Of a stretch of DNA of 64,000 nt, positions 48,925 to 57,464 are shown one piece after another. The notes below the pieces were generated by a model, which was not told the origin of the DNA, made no database searches, and was given only the letters and a program-made list of their open reading frames with translations. The stretch covers positions 434,001 to 498,000 of the forward strand of contig NZ_OY760064.1 in assembly GCF_963662885.1 (NCBI RefSeq), written 5' to 3'. This stretch comes from an uncultured Pseudodesulfovibrio sp. (lineage in GTDB: Bacteria > Desulfobacterota > Desulfovibrionia > Desulfovibrionales > Desulfovibrionaceae). The stretch's first letter is position 1. Each line of letters opens with the position of its first letter. Made by a program: the position numbers and the translations under genes.

Positions 48925-49764
48925 ATGAAAGATACGACATGGACAGTTAAGGGGGGCAAGGTCTTGGGACCTTCCCCCTTTTTTATTGCCGGAATCGTCA
49001 ATGTGACTCCGGATTCTTTTTACGACGGCGGCACCCATGCCGACACGTCGTCGGGGGTGGCCCATGCACTGGAGCTGGCGCGGCAGGGTGCCCACATTCT
49101 GGACATCGGCGGCGAGTCCACGCGTCCGTACAGCGACCCGGTGAGCGAAGCCGAAGAGCTGGATCGCGTACTCCCCGTGGTCGAAGGGTTGGTTGAAGCC
49201 GGAACCGACGCGGTCATTTCGGTGGATACATACAAGGCCAGGGTGGCAGCTCGTTGCCTGGAAGCCGGGGCCGCCATCATCAACGACGTGTCCGGGTTCC
49301 GTTTTGAGCCGGAGCTGTTGGACGTGCTCGCCGAATACAAGCCGGGCTACGTGCTCATGCACTCTCTGGGCAAACCCGAGACCATGCAGGACGAGCCGCG
49401 CTACGATGACGTGGTCGGCGAGATCATGACCTTTTTCGAGGAGCGGCTATCGGTTTTGGAACAGGCCGGACTGCCTCTTGACCGGGTCGTTTTGGATCCG
49501 GGCATCGGGTTCGGCAAAAAACTGGAACACAACCTGGCCATTTTGCGGGAGATCGAGCGATTCAATGCGCTTGGCCTGCCCGTCTACATGGGGTTGTCCA
49601 ATAAATCCATCTGGCAGGGGTTGGTGGGAGCAGCGGCTGGAGAGCGGCAGAACGCCACTCAGGCGGCCACGGCCGTGCTCGCGGCCAAGGGCGTTCCCAT
49701 CCATCGCGTGCACGAAGTGCAATTAACGCGACAGACATTGACCATAGCTCGTGAATTGGCGTAG
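48925..49764 (+). CDS. folP: Dihydropteroate synthase
   Basis: The 279-residue TIM-barrel enzyme makes dihydropteroate from pterin pyrophosphate and p-aminobenzoate. Motifs are IVNVTPDSFYDGG and DIGGESTRP, with DPGIGFGKKLEHNL for pterin binding. It lies 17 bp after ftsH. An apparent intrinsic terminator occupies codons 9-20 (48949-48984). Confidence 0.95.
   Translation: MKDTTWTVKGGKVLGPSPFFIAGIVNVTPDSFYDGGTHADTSSGVAHALELARQGAHILDIGGESTRPYSDPVSEAEELDRVLPVVEGLVEAGTDAVISVDTYKARVAARCLEAGAAIINDVSGFRFEPELLDVLAEYKPGYVLMHSLGKPETMQDEPRYDDVVGEIMTFFEERLSVLEQAGLPLDRVVLDPGIGFGKKLEHNLAILREIERFNALGLPVYMGLSNKSIWQGLVGAAAGERQNATQAATAVLAAKGVPIHRVHEVQLTRQTLTIARELA
48949..48984 (+). terminator. Terminator-like hairpin inside the folP coding start
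   Basis: AAGGGGG (48949-48955) pairs with CCCCCTT (48974-48980) and AAGGTC (48958-48963) with GACCTT (48968-48973) over a TTGG loop, with GC unpaired on one side, and six T residues follow (48979-48984). It has the form of a full intrinsic terminator but lies in the reading frame. Confidence 0.7.
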
Positions 49765-49773
49765 TTAAAGCAC

Positions 49774-50523
49774 ATGTTTGAGCTTTTCGGTATTCAAGTC
49801 ACCTGGAGGGTCCTGCTCGATATCGGGCTGGTGGCCTTTATCTATTACAATATCATCGTGCTCGTCCGTGGGACCCGCGCTGCCGCCGTGCTTTACGGCC
49901 TGGTAGTGGTGCTGGTGATCTACTACGTGGCCGAGAAGTTCAACCTCTACACCCTGAACGCTCTGCTCGGGGAATTCCTGACCTCTTTGTTCCTGGTGGT
50001 GGTCATTCTTTTCAAGACCGACATCCGCAAGGCGCTCGCTTCGGTGGGCACCAGACGTTTCTGGAACAAATCCAACGTGCGAGACGACACGCTGGACCAG
50101 TTGACCCAGGCGGTCATGACCATGTCGCATACCTCTACGGGCGCGATCATCGTAATCGAGAAGAACATGCCGCTGGGCGACATCATCGAGCGCGGCATCG
50201 AGCTGGACGCCAAGGTCAACAAGGAACTCATCGAGACCATCTTCTTTTCGGACACCCCCCTGCACGACGGGGCGGTCATCGTCCGCCGGGACCGCATCGT
50301 TGCGGCAGCCTGTATTCTGCCCCTGTCCAACAAGCTCCGGGGCCAGCCCATGTACGGGACTCGCCACCGGGCCGCGCTGGGCATTTCCGAAGGCTCGGAC
50401 GCCATCACCGTGGTGGTCTCCGAGGAGCGGGGCGAAGTTTCCGTGGCCATGAACGGCCGCCTGACCACCAGCCTGGACGAGACGCGCCTGCGGCGTGTGC
50501 TCAAGAACGCTTTGGGGCGTTGA
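49774..50523 (+). CDS. cdaA: Diadenylate cyclase CdaA-type (c-di-AMP synthase)
   Basis: The 249-residue protein has three N-terminal helices and a DisA_N domain with the catalytic DGA (LHDGAVIVRR) and RHR (GTRHRAALGIS) motifs. It makes cyclic di-AMP from two ATP. It sits in the classic cdaA-ybbR-glmM order, in which c-di-AMP ties potassium and cell-wall balance together. It follows folP by 9 bp. Confidence 0.96.
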   Translation: MFELFGIQVTWRVLLDIGLVAFIYYNIIVLVRGTRAAAVLYGLVVVLVIYYVAEKFNLYTLNALLGEFLTSLFLVVVILFKTDIRKALASVGTRRFWNKSNVRDDTLDQLTQAVMTMSHTSTGAIIVIEKNMPLGDIIERGIELDAKVNKELIETIFFSDTPLHDGAVIVRRDRIVAAACILPLSNKLRGQPMYGTRHRAALGISEGSDAITVVVSEERGEVSVAMNGRLTTSLDETRLRRVLKNALGR

Positions 50524-50524
50524 T

Positions 50525-51430
50525 ATGTTGAGAAACTGGCAAACCATACTGCTGTCCATCGCCCTGGCCGTGTTCACCTGGTTCCTGGTCACCGGCCGGG
50601 AGGTCGTGGAAACCTGGGTGGACATGCCCGTGGTCATGACCAACCCGCCCGAGGGCTTGATTATCGAGGACGGCCTGGTGGACAAGATCCAGGTCCGGTT
50701 GCGCGGTCCAAAGGGATTGGTCGGCAACCTTTCCTCCCAGAACCTGGCCTATCCGGTCAACGTCAGCAATCTCAAGATCGGCGAGCAGGTGGTGGACATC
50801 GATCCGGCCAAGATTCCCTTGTCCTCTACCTACGAGATCATCGAGGTCAGACCCAACCGGCTGCGCCTTTTGGTGGATCGGCGTATCTCCAAGAAGATCG
50901 CCGTGGAAGCATCCTGGGCGGGCAACCTCAATGCCGATTACAAGCTGCAGGAAGTCACGGCCTCCCCCGATGTGGTCACCGTCAGGGGGCCCGAGACCCA
51001 GTTGCGCAAAATTTCCAAGACCCGCGTTGTCCTGAAAGGCGATTTCCCGGAAGACGTACCCCGGTCCTGGGCCGAGGACGTGGCTCTGGAGGTCCCCGAC
51101 GAGATCGAGGCCCTGCCCGGTCAGGTCAATGTTGAGGCGTTTTTCGCGCCCAAGACCCGTGAGATATGGGTCAAGGTGCCCATTGAGTACCAGGACCCTG
51201 AAGGGTTCAAGGTTACTGTCCATCAGCGGTACGTCCGCCTGCTCATCCAGGGGCCGGTCTTCCTGTTCCACGATGACGAGTACCGCAAAGCCATATTGGC
51301 CTCGGTGGCCTTCGGCGAAAAGGTCGGTGAGGGACAGTTCGAGATGAACTATGACGTGACCCTCCCCGAAGGGTGCAGGCTCGAAAAGAAAAATCCAGAG
51401 ACGGTCACAACCGTCTTCAAGAAGAATTAG
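50525..51430 (+). CDS. YbbR-domain protein (CdaR-like)
   Basis: The 301-residue protein has one N-terminal anchor helix (TILLSIALAVFTWFLVTG) and a periplasmic string of YbbR repeats (VDMPVVMTNPPEGLIIEDG; RLRGPKGLVGNL; RVVLKGDFPED). YbbR/CdaR regulates CdaA activity in other bacteria. Start ATG 50525 lies 1 bp after the cdaA stop, so it is translationally coupled. Confidence 0.93.
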   Translation: MLRNWQTILLSIALAVFTWFLVTGREVVETWVDMPVVMTNPPEGLIIEDGLVDKIQVRLRGPKGLVGNLSSQNLAYPVNVSNLKIGEQVVDIDPAKIPLSSTYEIIEVRPNRLRLLVDRRISKKIAVEASWAGNLNADYKLQEVTASPDVVTVRGPETQLRKISKTRVVLKGDFPEDVPRSWAEDVALEVPDEIEALPGQVNVEAFFAPKTREIWVKVPIEYQDPEGFKVTVHQRYVRLLIQGPVFLFHDDEYRKAILASVAFGEKVGEGQFEMNYDVTLPEGCRLEKKNPETVTTVFKKN

Positions 51431-51461
51431 CCGCTGCACGAGCGGCATCTTGGAGTATCCC

Positions 51462-52814
51462 ATGAAACAGAGACTCTTCGGAACCGACGGTCTGCGGGGG
51501 CAGGGGAACATTTTCCCCATGACGCCCGAGATCGCGCTCCGGCTCGGCCTGGCTGCAGGCCAATACTTCCGTAACGGCAACAAGCATCACCGGGTGGTCA
51601 TCGGCAAGGATACCCGGCTGTCCGGCTATGTTTTCGAGACCGCCCTGACCAGCGGCCTGTGCGCCAACGGCATGGACGTTTTTCTGGTCGGCCCCATGCC
51701 CACCCCGGCCATATCCTTTTTGACCCGGAACATGCGCGCCGACCTCGGCGTGGTCATCTCCGCCTCGCACAACCCGTTCATGGATAACGGCATCAAGTTT
51801 TTCGACCGCAACGGGTTCAAGCTCCCGGACGAAGTCGAGGATGAAATCAGCGAGCTGGTCCTGGGCAAGGACACCCAGTGGGATTACCCCGCGGCTGAGG
51901 AGGTGGGCCGTGCCCACCGCATCGCCGACGCGCCCGGGCGGTACATCGTCTATCTGAAGAACAGCTTTTCTCCGCATCTGACCCTGGACGGGGTCAAGAT
52001 CGTGCTCGACTGCGCCCATGGCGCGGCCTATGGCGTGGCCCCGTACGTGCTGGAAGAACTCGGCGCGGAGGTCGTCACCGTGGGCGTGGCCCCGGACGGC
52101 CTGAACATCAACCAGAAGTGCGGCTCGCTCTATCCCGAGGTCATCGCCCGGATGGTGGTGGAGGAGGGTGCCGACATGGGCATCGCCCTGGACGGCGACG
52201 CGGACCGGCTCATCGTCTGCGACGAGAATGGTCGCATACTCGACGGCGATCAGATCATGGCGCTCTGCGCTCTGGAGCTGCTCGAGAAGGACAGCCTGCC
52301 GGGCAACATGCTCGTGGCCACTGTCATGTCCAACATGGCGCTCGAGTTGTTCATGAAGGAGCACGGCGGGCAACTGCTGCGTACCGACGTGGGCGACCGC
52401 TATGTGGTCGAGGCCATGCGCCGCGAGGGCGCGGTGCTCGGCGGAGAGCAGTCAGGACACCTGATTTTCATGGACCATTCCACTACCGGCGACGGCCTGC
52501 TGGCCGCGTTGCAACTGCTGCGCATCATGCGCGAGCGGGAGCGGCCCCTGTCCGAACTGGCCGGCTTGCTCGAACCATTTCCCCAGATGCTTCAAAACGT
52601 CCACGTCAAGCGCAAGATTCCCTTTGATCAGGCTCCTGAGGTCCAGGAGGCCGTGCGCAAGGTCGAGGCCGCGCTCCAAGGCAAGGGCCGTGTGCTCCTG
52701 CGTTATTCCGGCACCGAAGCGGTCTGCCGCGTCATGGTCGAGGCCGCCGACCCGGCTCTTGTGGAGCGTTATACCGGCGACATCGTCGAGGCGTGCGAGA
52801 AGTATCTGAAATAG
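51462..52814 (+). CDS. glmM: Phosphoglucosamine mutase
   Basis: The 450-residue enzyme converts glucosamine-6-phosphate to glucosamine-1-phosphate for UDP-GlcNAc. The phosphoserine loop is ISASHNPF, the metal loop DGDADR, the sugar loop GGEQSGH and the phosphate loop RYSGTE. ATG 51462 follows GGAGTATCCC. GlmM is a known target of CdaA/CdaR control. Confidence 0.96.
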   Translation: MKQRLFGTDGLRGQGNIFPMTPEIALRLGLAAGQYFRNGNKHHRVVIGKDTRLSGYVFETALTSGLCANGMDVFLVGPMPTPAISFLTRNMRADLGVVISASHNPFMDNGIKFFDRNGFKLPDEVEDEISELVLGKDTQWDYPAAEEVGRAHRIADAPGRYIVYLKNSFSPHLTLDGVKIVLDCAHGAAYGVAPYVLEELGAEVVTVGVAPDGLNINQKCGSLYPEVIARMVVEEGADMGIALDGDADRLIVCDENGRILDGDQIMALCALELLEKDSLPGNMLVATVMSNMALELFMKEHGGQLLRTDVGDRYVVEAMRREGAVLGGEQSGHLIFMDHSTTGDGLLAALQLLRIMRERERPLSELAGLLEPFPQMLQNVHVKRKIPFDQAPEVQEAVRKVEAALQGKGRVLLRYSGTEAVCRVMVEAADPALVERYTGDIVEACEKYLK

Positions 52815-52839
52815 GACAACCACCACAGTGGAGGATCAT

Positions 52840-53712
52840 ATGGAAATCACCAAAGCCGTCATCCCGGTCGCAGGCTGGGGCACCCGTTCGCTGCCGGCCA
52901 CCAAGAACGTCCCCAAGGAGATGCTGCCCATCTTCCGCAAGCCCATCGTGCAGTACATCGTGGAAGAGGGTATTGCCGCAGGCCTGAAGGACGTGGTCTT
53001 CATCACCAACCAGAACAAGACCATCATCGAAGATCACTTCGACCGCAACTTCCTCCTGGAACAGCTTCTGGAGCGGGCGGGCAAGACCGCCATGCTCGAA
53101 GAGGTTCGGCGCGTTGCCAGCCTGGTCAACGTCATCGGCGTGCGTCAGAAGGAACAGCTCGGCCTGGGCCACGCGGTGCTTTCCGCCCGTGAAGTCTGCC
53201 AGAACGAGCCGTTCGCGGTCATGCTCGGCGACGACCTCATGTTCGGCGTGCAGGCCGGCATCGGCGAGCTGCTCAAGGCCGCCCGGGAGACCGGCAAGGC
53301 CGTGGTCGGCGTCATCGAAGTGCCCAAGTCCAAGGTCAGTCGTTACGGCGTGATCAAGGGCGAGCCCATCGATTCGCATACCTACCGGGTGACCAATCTG
53401 GTCGAGAAGCCTTCGCCCGAGAAAGCGCCGTCCAACCTGGCCATCATCGGCCGCTATGTCCTGCTGCCCGAAATCTTCGACATCCTCGAGGGTCAGCGCG
53501 CGGGCGTGGGCGGTGAAATCCAGCTGACCGACGCCTTGCAGGGGTTGGCCGACCAGGATAAACTCATCGCCGTCCGTCTGGCCGGACAACGATTTGACGC
53601 GGGCGACTGGGTGGAATATCTCACCGCCAACATCTACTTTGCCTTGCAGGACGAAGAACTGCGCGACGATCTGGTCAAGCGGCTGCAAGAGTTGCTTTCC
53701 TGCTCGTCCTAA
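52840..53712 (+). CDS. galU: UTP-glucose-1-phosphate uridylyltransferase
   Basis: The 290-residue nucleotidyltransferase has the GalU N-terminus VIPVAGWGTRSLPATKNVPKEMLPI and MLGDDLMFG. It makes UDP-glucose for lipopolysaccharide and exopolysaccharide. ATG 52840 follows GTGGAGGATCAT. It is the last gene of the ftsH-to-galU string; a GC hairpin (53725-53747) without T-tract follows. Confidence 0.95.
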   Translation: MEITKAVIPVAGWGTRSLPATKNVPKEMLPIFRKPIVQYIVEEGIAAGLKDVVFITNQNKTIIEDHFDRNFLLEQLLERAGKTAMLEEVRRVASLVNVIGVRQKEQLGLGHAVLSAREVCQNEPFAVMLGDDLMFGVQAGIGELLKAARETGKAVVGVIEVPKSKVSRYGVIKGEPIDSHTYRVTNLVEKPSPEKAPSNLAIIGRYVLLPEIFDILEGQRAGVGGEIQLTDALQGLADQDKLIAVRLAGQRFDAGDWVEYLTANIYFALQDEELRDDLVKRLQELLSCSS

Positions 53713-53772
53713 CACGCACCCAATGGGCGGGCGCATGAGCGCCCGCCTTCATATCCGTAATCCAGAGAGAAC

Positions 53773-54498
53773 ATGAAGACCCTGTTGACGATTCTTATGG
53801 TGTGTCTGACCGCGATTCCTTCCTTTGCCTTCGTACCCGACGGCGACGAGTTGACCGCGCGTATGCAGAAGAACTACGGCCCCGTGCATTCCTGGCAGGC
53901 CCGGATGACCTTCCCGGATTACCCCGGGGTGTCCGTGGAGCTGTGGTACGCGCGGGGAAAGTGGCGTCAACAGTGGCAGGCGGGAGACAAGGCCGTGGCC
54001 GTTGGGTCGTTCGGCAATGTGGTCGGGGCATGCACTGCAGGAGCTTTCCCCGTATCGCCCTTGTTCGTCTGGATGGTCCCCAATCCGGTCAAGACCTGGC
54101 AGTCATGGGGCGTGGACGTGACCTCCGGCAGCTACGGATTCTGCGGGGAGGACCCGTGCCTCATGCTTGGCGCGGATGCCGCCGACCAGGAAAAGCCCGC
54201 AATTTATCTCAACAATGAGGATCTCGCGCCGCTGACAGTCCGTTACGCCTCGGACACTGGTATGATAACCGTGGAGTTTTCCGATTACCGGACCTTTGCG
54301 GGGTATCGCATGCCGCAGCAGGTGGTGGTCCGCTCCAGCCAGGGCGATTTGACGGCCCGTGTCGAGTGGGTACGGCTCAACGGCGCGGACGGCGAGGAAC
54401 TTTTCGCCCGCGATGCCCTCGACCCCACCCCGTGCGCCGAACCGCCCATGCCGTTCGACCTGTTGCGCCGGGCATTCCATTATCCTCAAGCCAAGTAA
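53773..54498 (+). CDS. Exported protein of unknown function
   Basis: The 241-residue precursor has a signal peptide (MKTLLTILMVCLTAIPSFAFVPDGDE). The mature part is mainly beta-strand with Trp-rich segments (SWQARMTFPDYPGVSVELWYARGKWRQQWQAG), reminiscent of LolA-like lipid-binding folds but without enough evidence to say so. ATG 53773 follows AGAGAGAAC. It is 7 bp before priA. Confidence 0.75.
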   Translation: MKTLLTILMVCLTAIPSFAFVPDGDELTARMQKNYGPVHSWQARMTFPDYPGVSVELWYARGKWRQQWQAGDKAVAVGSFGNVVGACTAGAFPVSPLFVWMVPNPVKTWQSWGVDVTSGSYGFCGEDPCLMLGADAADQEKPAIYLNNEDLAPLTVRYASDTGMITVEFSDYRTFAGYRMPQQVVVRSSQGDLTARVEWVRLNGADGEELFARDALDPTPCAEPPMPFDLLRRAFHYPQAK

Positions 54499-54505
54499 AG
54501 CCGCC

Positions 54506-56872
54506 ATGGCCGATCTCTGGCAGGTAACGCTCGTCAGTCCACCCTATGAAACGTGGACCTACGGGGTTCCTTCGCATTTTCCGCCCCTTTCGCCGGGGCA
54601 GCGGGTAATCATTCCCTTCGGCAAGTCACATCGCGCAGGCGTGGTGGTCGGCCCGGCCGAGTCCGCGCCTCAGGGCGTTGAGATCAAGAACATGATCTGG
54701 CCGCTGGAACAGTCTCCGCTGCTGGATCAGGATTTCGTGGACATGGCCGTGAATCTGGCCTCCCGGCAGATGGTCCACGTGGGGCGTATCCTGGAGATTG
54801 CCCTGCCGCGCGGCCTGCGTACCGCAGCAGTGACGTTCAAGGTGGACCGGCACATGACCGAGCGCAATCTGCCTCCGTCCATGCGGCCGCCCGACATCGT
54901 CAAGGCAAAGGACCAGGATCGTGCCGCGCTGGCCGAGTTGTGGTTTGATGGCCGCATGCGGGTGCGCATCAATGCCAAGAAAGAGGCGGAAGAGCGTTTT
55001 GTCTCCCTGGAATCCGATCCGCCGTGGGCTGTGCGGCCCAATGCCAAGCGGCAGCTCAGGCTTCTGGAACACCTCATGGAGAATGGTCCGCAGAGCCTTT
55101 ATTCACTGCGTCATACCCTGGGCGATTGGGCTCCGGATGTGGCCGAGAAGCTAGAAGGCGCAGGCGTGGTCCGGCTGGGTGAATTGACCGCCGACCATAT
55201 GGCCGAGATAGATGGAGCGGGCCGGGACGGAACGGATGACCCCGGTTGTGAATTTTCTCTTACCGAGGAGCAGCAGACCGCTCTCGACGAAATGACCCTG
55301 ACGCTGGAGAGTGGCGGGGGCGCGCATCTGGTCCATGGCGTGACCGGCAGCGGCAAGACCGTTCTCTACATGGAGATGGCGCGGCGGCTGCTGGAACAGG
55401 GGCGATCCGTGCTCTTCCTCGCGCCGGAGGTGGCCCTTGCCTGCCAGCTCTACCGCAATGTGGCCAAAAGGTTTCCGCATATACGGACCATCTTTTATCA
55501 CGGGTACCAGAGCCCCAAGAAGCGTGAGGCCTCTTTCCGAGAACTGGCCGGAAGCGATGAACCCATGTTGGTGGTGGGTACCCGGTCCGCCGTGTTTCTG
55601 CCCCTGCCCAACCTGGGCATGGTGGTCATGGACGAAGAGCATGACGAGTCCTTCAAGCAGGAGGACCGCCTTGCCTATCACGCCAAGGAAGTGGCCTGGT
55701 TCCGAACGGGAAGAAGCAAGGGCCTCCTTCTGCTCGGCTCGGCCACGCCTGACGTGAAGACCTTCCAGGCCGCCAGCGCAGGGCGCATCAGTGTGTCCAC
55801 TCTCAAGGAGCGGGTCGGCGACGCCCGTCTGCCCGATGTGGAGCTGGTCAACATCGCGGAACTCGGCAGTTCCAAGCAGCTCCTGTCGGATAAGGTGCGC
55901 GAGGCTATCCGCGAAACCGTCAAGGCTGGGGAGCAGGTCATCGTCATGCTCAACCGGCGGGGCTACGCTCCCCTGATGTATTGTCTGGATTGCGGCGAGA
56001 CCGTGCGTTGCCCGGACTGCGAGGTGGGTATGACCTACCACAAGGGGCGCGAGCGGCTGGTCTGCCACTATTGCGGCCGGACCTATTCCTATCCGCTGAC
56101 CTGCCGCAAATGCGGTGGCGTGAATTTCATTCCCATGGGCGAGGGCACGGAAAGGCTGGAGGAGGCTCTGGCCGAGTTGTTGCCGGAGGACGTCAAGGTC
56201 CTGCGTCTTGACCGCGACGCCACGAGACGACAGGAGCGGCTGGAGGAGATACTCGGGGCCTTTGGCCGGGGCGAGGCCCAGGTCCTTGTGGGCACCCAGA
56301 TGATCTCCAAGGGGCACCATTTCCCGGGCGTGACCCTGGTGGTCGTGGCCGATGGGGACCTCGGGTTGAATCTCCCGGACTACCGTTCTTCGGAACGGAC
56401 CTTCCAACTGCTGGTCCAGGTGGCGGGCAGAGCCGGGCGAGGCGAGCATCCGGGCCGGGTGCTTATCCAGACCCGCAATCCGGACCATCCCATCTGGAAA
56501 GAGATTCTGGGCGGCGACTACCAGGGATTCTTCGACCGTGAAGCCTCCCGGCGAAACATGTTCCGCTACCCGCCTTTCTCCCACATGGCGCTGGTGCGCA
56601 TTAGTTTTCCATCGGATTTCGACAACGGTCCGGCAGCCTTGGGCCTCATGGGCGAAGTCCTGCGTGAGCAGGGCAGGACGCTCGGTATCAGCGTACTCGG
56701 TCCGGCTCCCGCGCCCCTGTCCATGCTGCGCGGCCGCAAGCGGTTCAACTGCCTGCTCAAGTCCGACGACTGGGGCAAGGTCCGGGGGCTTTACGCTGCC
56801 ATGGTGCGGGCCAATCCCGATCCGCGCAAGGTGCGCACCGGTCTTGATCTCGACCCCCTCTCCACCCTGTAG
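54506..56872 (+). CDS. priA: Primosomal replication protein N' (PriA helicase)
   Basis: The 788-residue superfamily 2 helicase restarts stalled replication forks. It has Walker A HGVTGSGKT, the DEEHD box, and the zinc region CLDCGETVRCPDC...CHYCGRTYSYPLTCRKCGG. ATG 54506 is 7 bp after the preceding stop. The start is fixed by homology (MADLWQVTLVSPPYETWTY). Confidence 0.94.
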   Translation: MADLWQVTLVSPPYETWTYGVPSHFPPLSPGQRVIIPFGKSHRAGVVVGPAESAPQGVEIKNMIWPLEQSPLLDQDFVDMAVNLASRQMVHVGRILEIALPRGLRTAAVTFKVDRHMTERNLPPSMRPPDIVKAKDQDRAALAELWFDGRMRVRINAKKEAEERFVSLESDPPWAVRPNAKRQLRLLEHLMENGPQSLYSLRHTLGDWAPDVAEKLEGAGVVRLGELTADHMAEIDGAGRDGTDDPGCEFSLTEEQQTALDEMTLTLESGGGAHLVHGVTGSGKTVLYMEMARRLLEQGRSVLFLAPEVALACQLYRNVAKRFPHIRTIFYHGYQSPKKREASFRELAGSDEPMLVVGTRSAVFLPLPNLGMVVMDEEHDESFKQEDRLAYHAKEVAWFRTGRSKGLLLLGSATPDVKTFQAASAGRISVSTLKERVGDARLPDVELVNIAELGSSKQLLSDKVREAIRETVKAGEQVIVMLNRRGYAPLMYCLDCGETVRCPDCEVGMTYHKGRERLVCHYCGRTYSYPLTCRKCGGVNFIPMGEGTERLEEALAELLPEDVKVLRLDRDATRRQERLEEILGAFGRGEAQVLVGTQMISKGHHFPGVTLVVVADGDLGLNLPDYRSSERTFQLLVQVAGRAGRGEHPGRVLIQTRNPDHPIWKEILGGDYQGFFDREASRRNMFRYPPFSHMALVRISFPSDFDNGPAALGLMGEVLREQGRTLGISVLGPAPAPLSMLRGRKRFNCLLKSDDWGKVRGLYAAMVRANPDPRKVRTGLDLDPLSTL

Positions 56873-56942
56873 GTATCGACAGGGGCTGGCTTGTCGGCTA
56901 GGCTGGCCCCATTCTTCAACGACAATGAGGTATTTACTCCCT

Positions 56943-57452
56943 ATGAAGCGTTTCCCTCTGTCCCTGTGGCTGTCCGCCGCTCTTGTCCTGCTGGCGGTTC
57001 CTGCCCTGGCCCAAACTTCCAAGGTCGGGTTCGTCAATCCGCAGCGGATCATCAACGAGTCCAAGATAGGCAAGATCGCCCAGGAAGACCTGGCACAGCT
57101 GGGCAAGGAAAAGGACCGGCGTGTCCGTCTGGCCCTGGACAAGGTCAACAAGCTCCAGGAAGGGCTCAAGGAGGACGCACTGTCCGTGAGTGAGCAGCAG
57201 AGCCGTGAGACCGAGCTGCGCACCACCGTGCGCGACTACGAGCAGCTGGTTCAGAACAGCAATCAGGAAATCCAGAACGAGGAACGCAAGCTCATCCGGT
57301 TCGTCATGCGCCGGGCGGATTCAATCCTCAAGGGTATCGCCAAGGAGCGGGGGTTCACCATGATTCTGACCGATCCCGAGATCATCGGGTATGTGGACGG
57401 GTCCATGGACATCACCGATCGGGTCATCCAAGAACTCAACTCCATGATGTAG
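56943..57452 (+). CDS. OmpH/Skp-family periplasmic chaperone
   Basis: The 169-residue precursor has a signal peptide (MKRFPLSLWLSAALVLLAVPALA) and a Skp-like coiled-coil (KVGFVNPQRIINES, then long charged helices). Skp binds unfolded outer membrane proteins in the periplasm. ATG 56943. Confidence 0.88.
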   Translation: MKRFPLSLWLSAALVLLAVPALAQTSKVGFVNPQRIINESKIGKIAQEDLAQLGKEKDRRVRLALDKVNKLQEGLKEDALSVSEQQSRETELRTTVRDYEQLVQNSNQEIQNEERKLIRFVMRRADSILKGIAKERGFTMILTDPEIIGYVDGSMDITDRVIQELNSMM

Positions 57453-57464
57453 GCGGTGACATCC

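Noticed and set aside
55151..57226. 691-codon minus-strand frame
   Set aside because: It overlaps priA and the Skp-like gene and has no recognisable domain.
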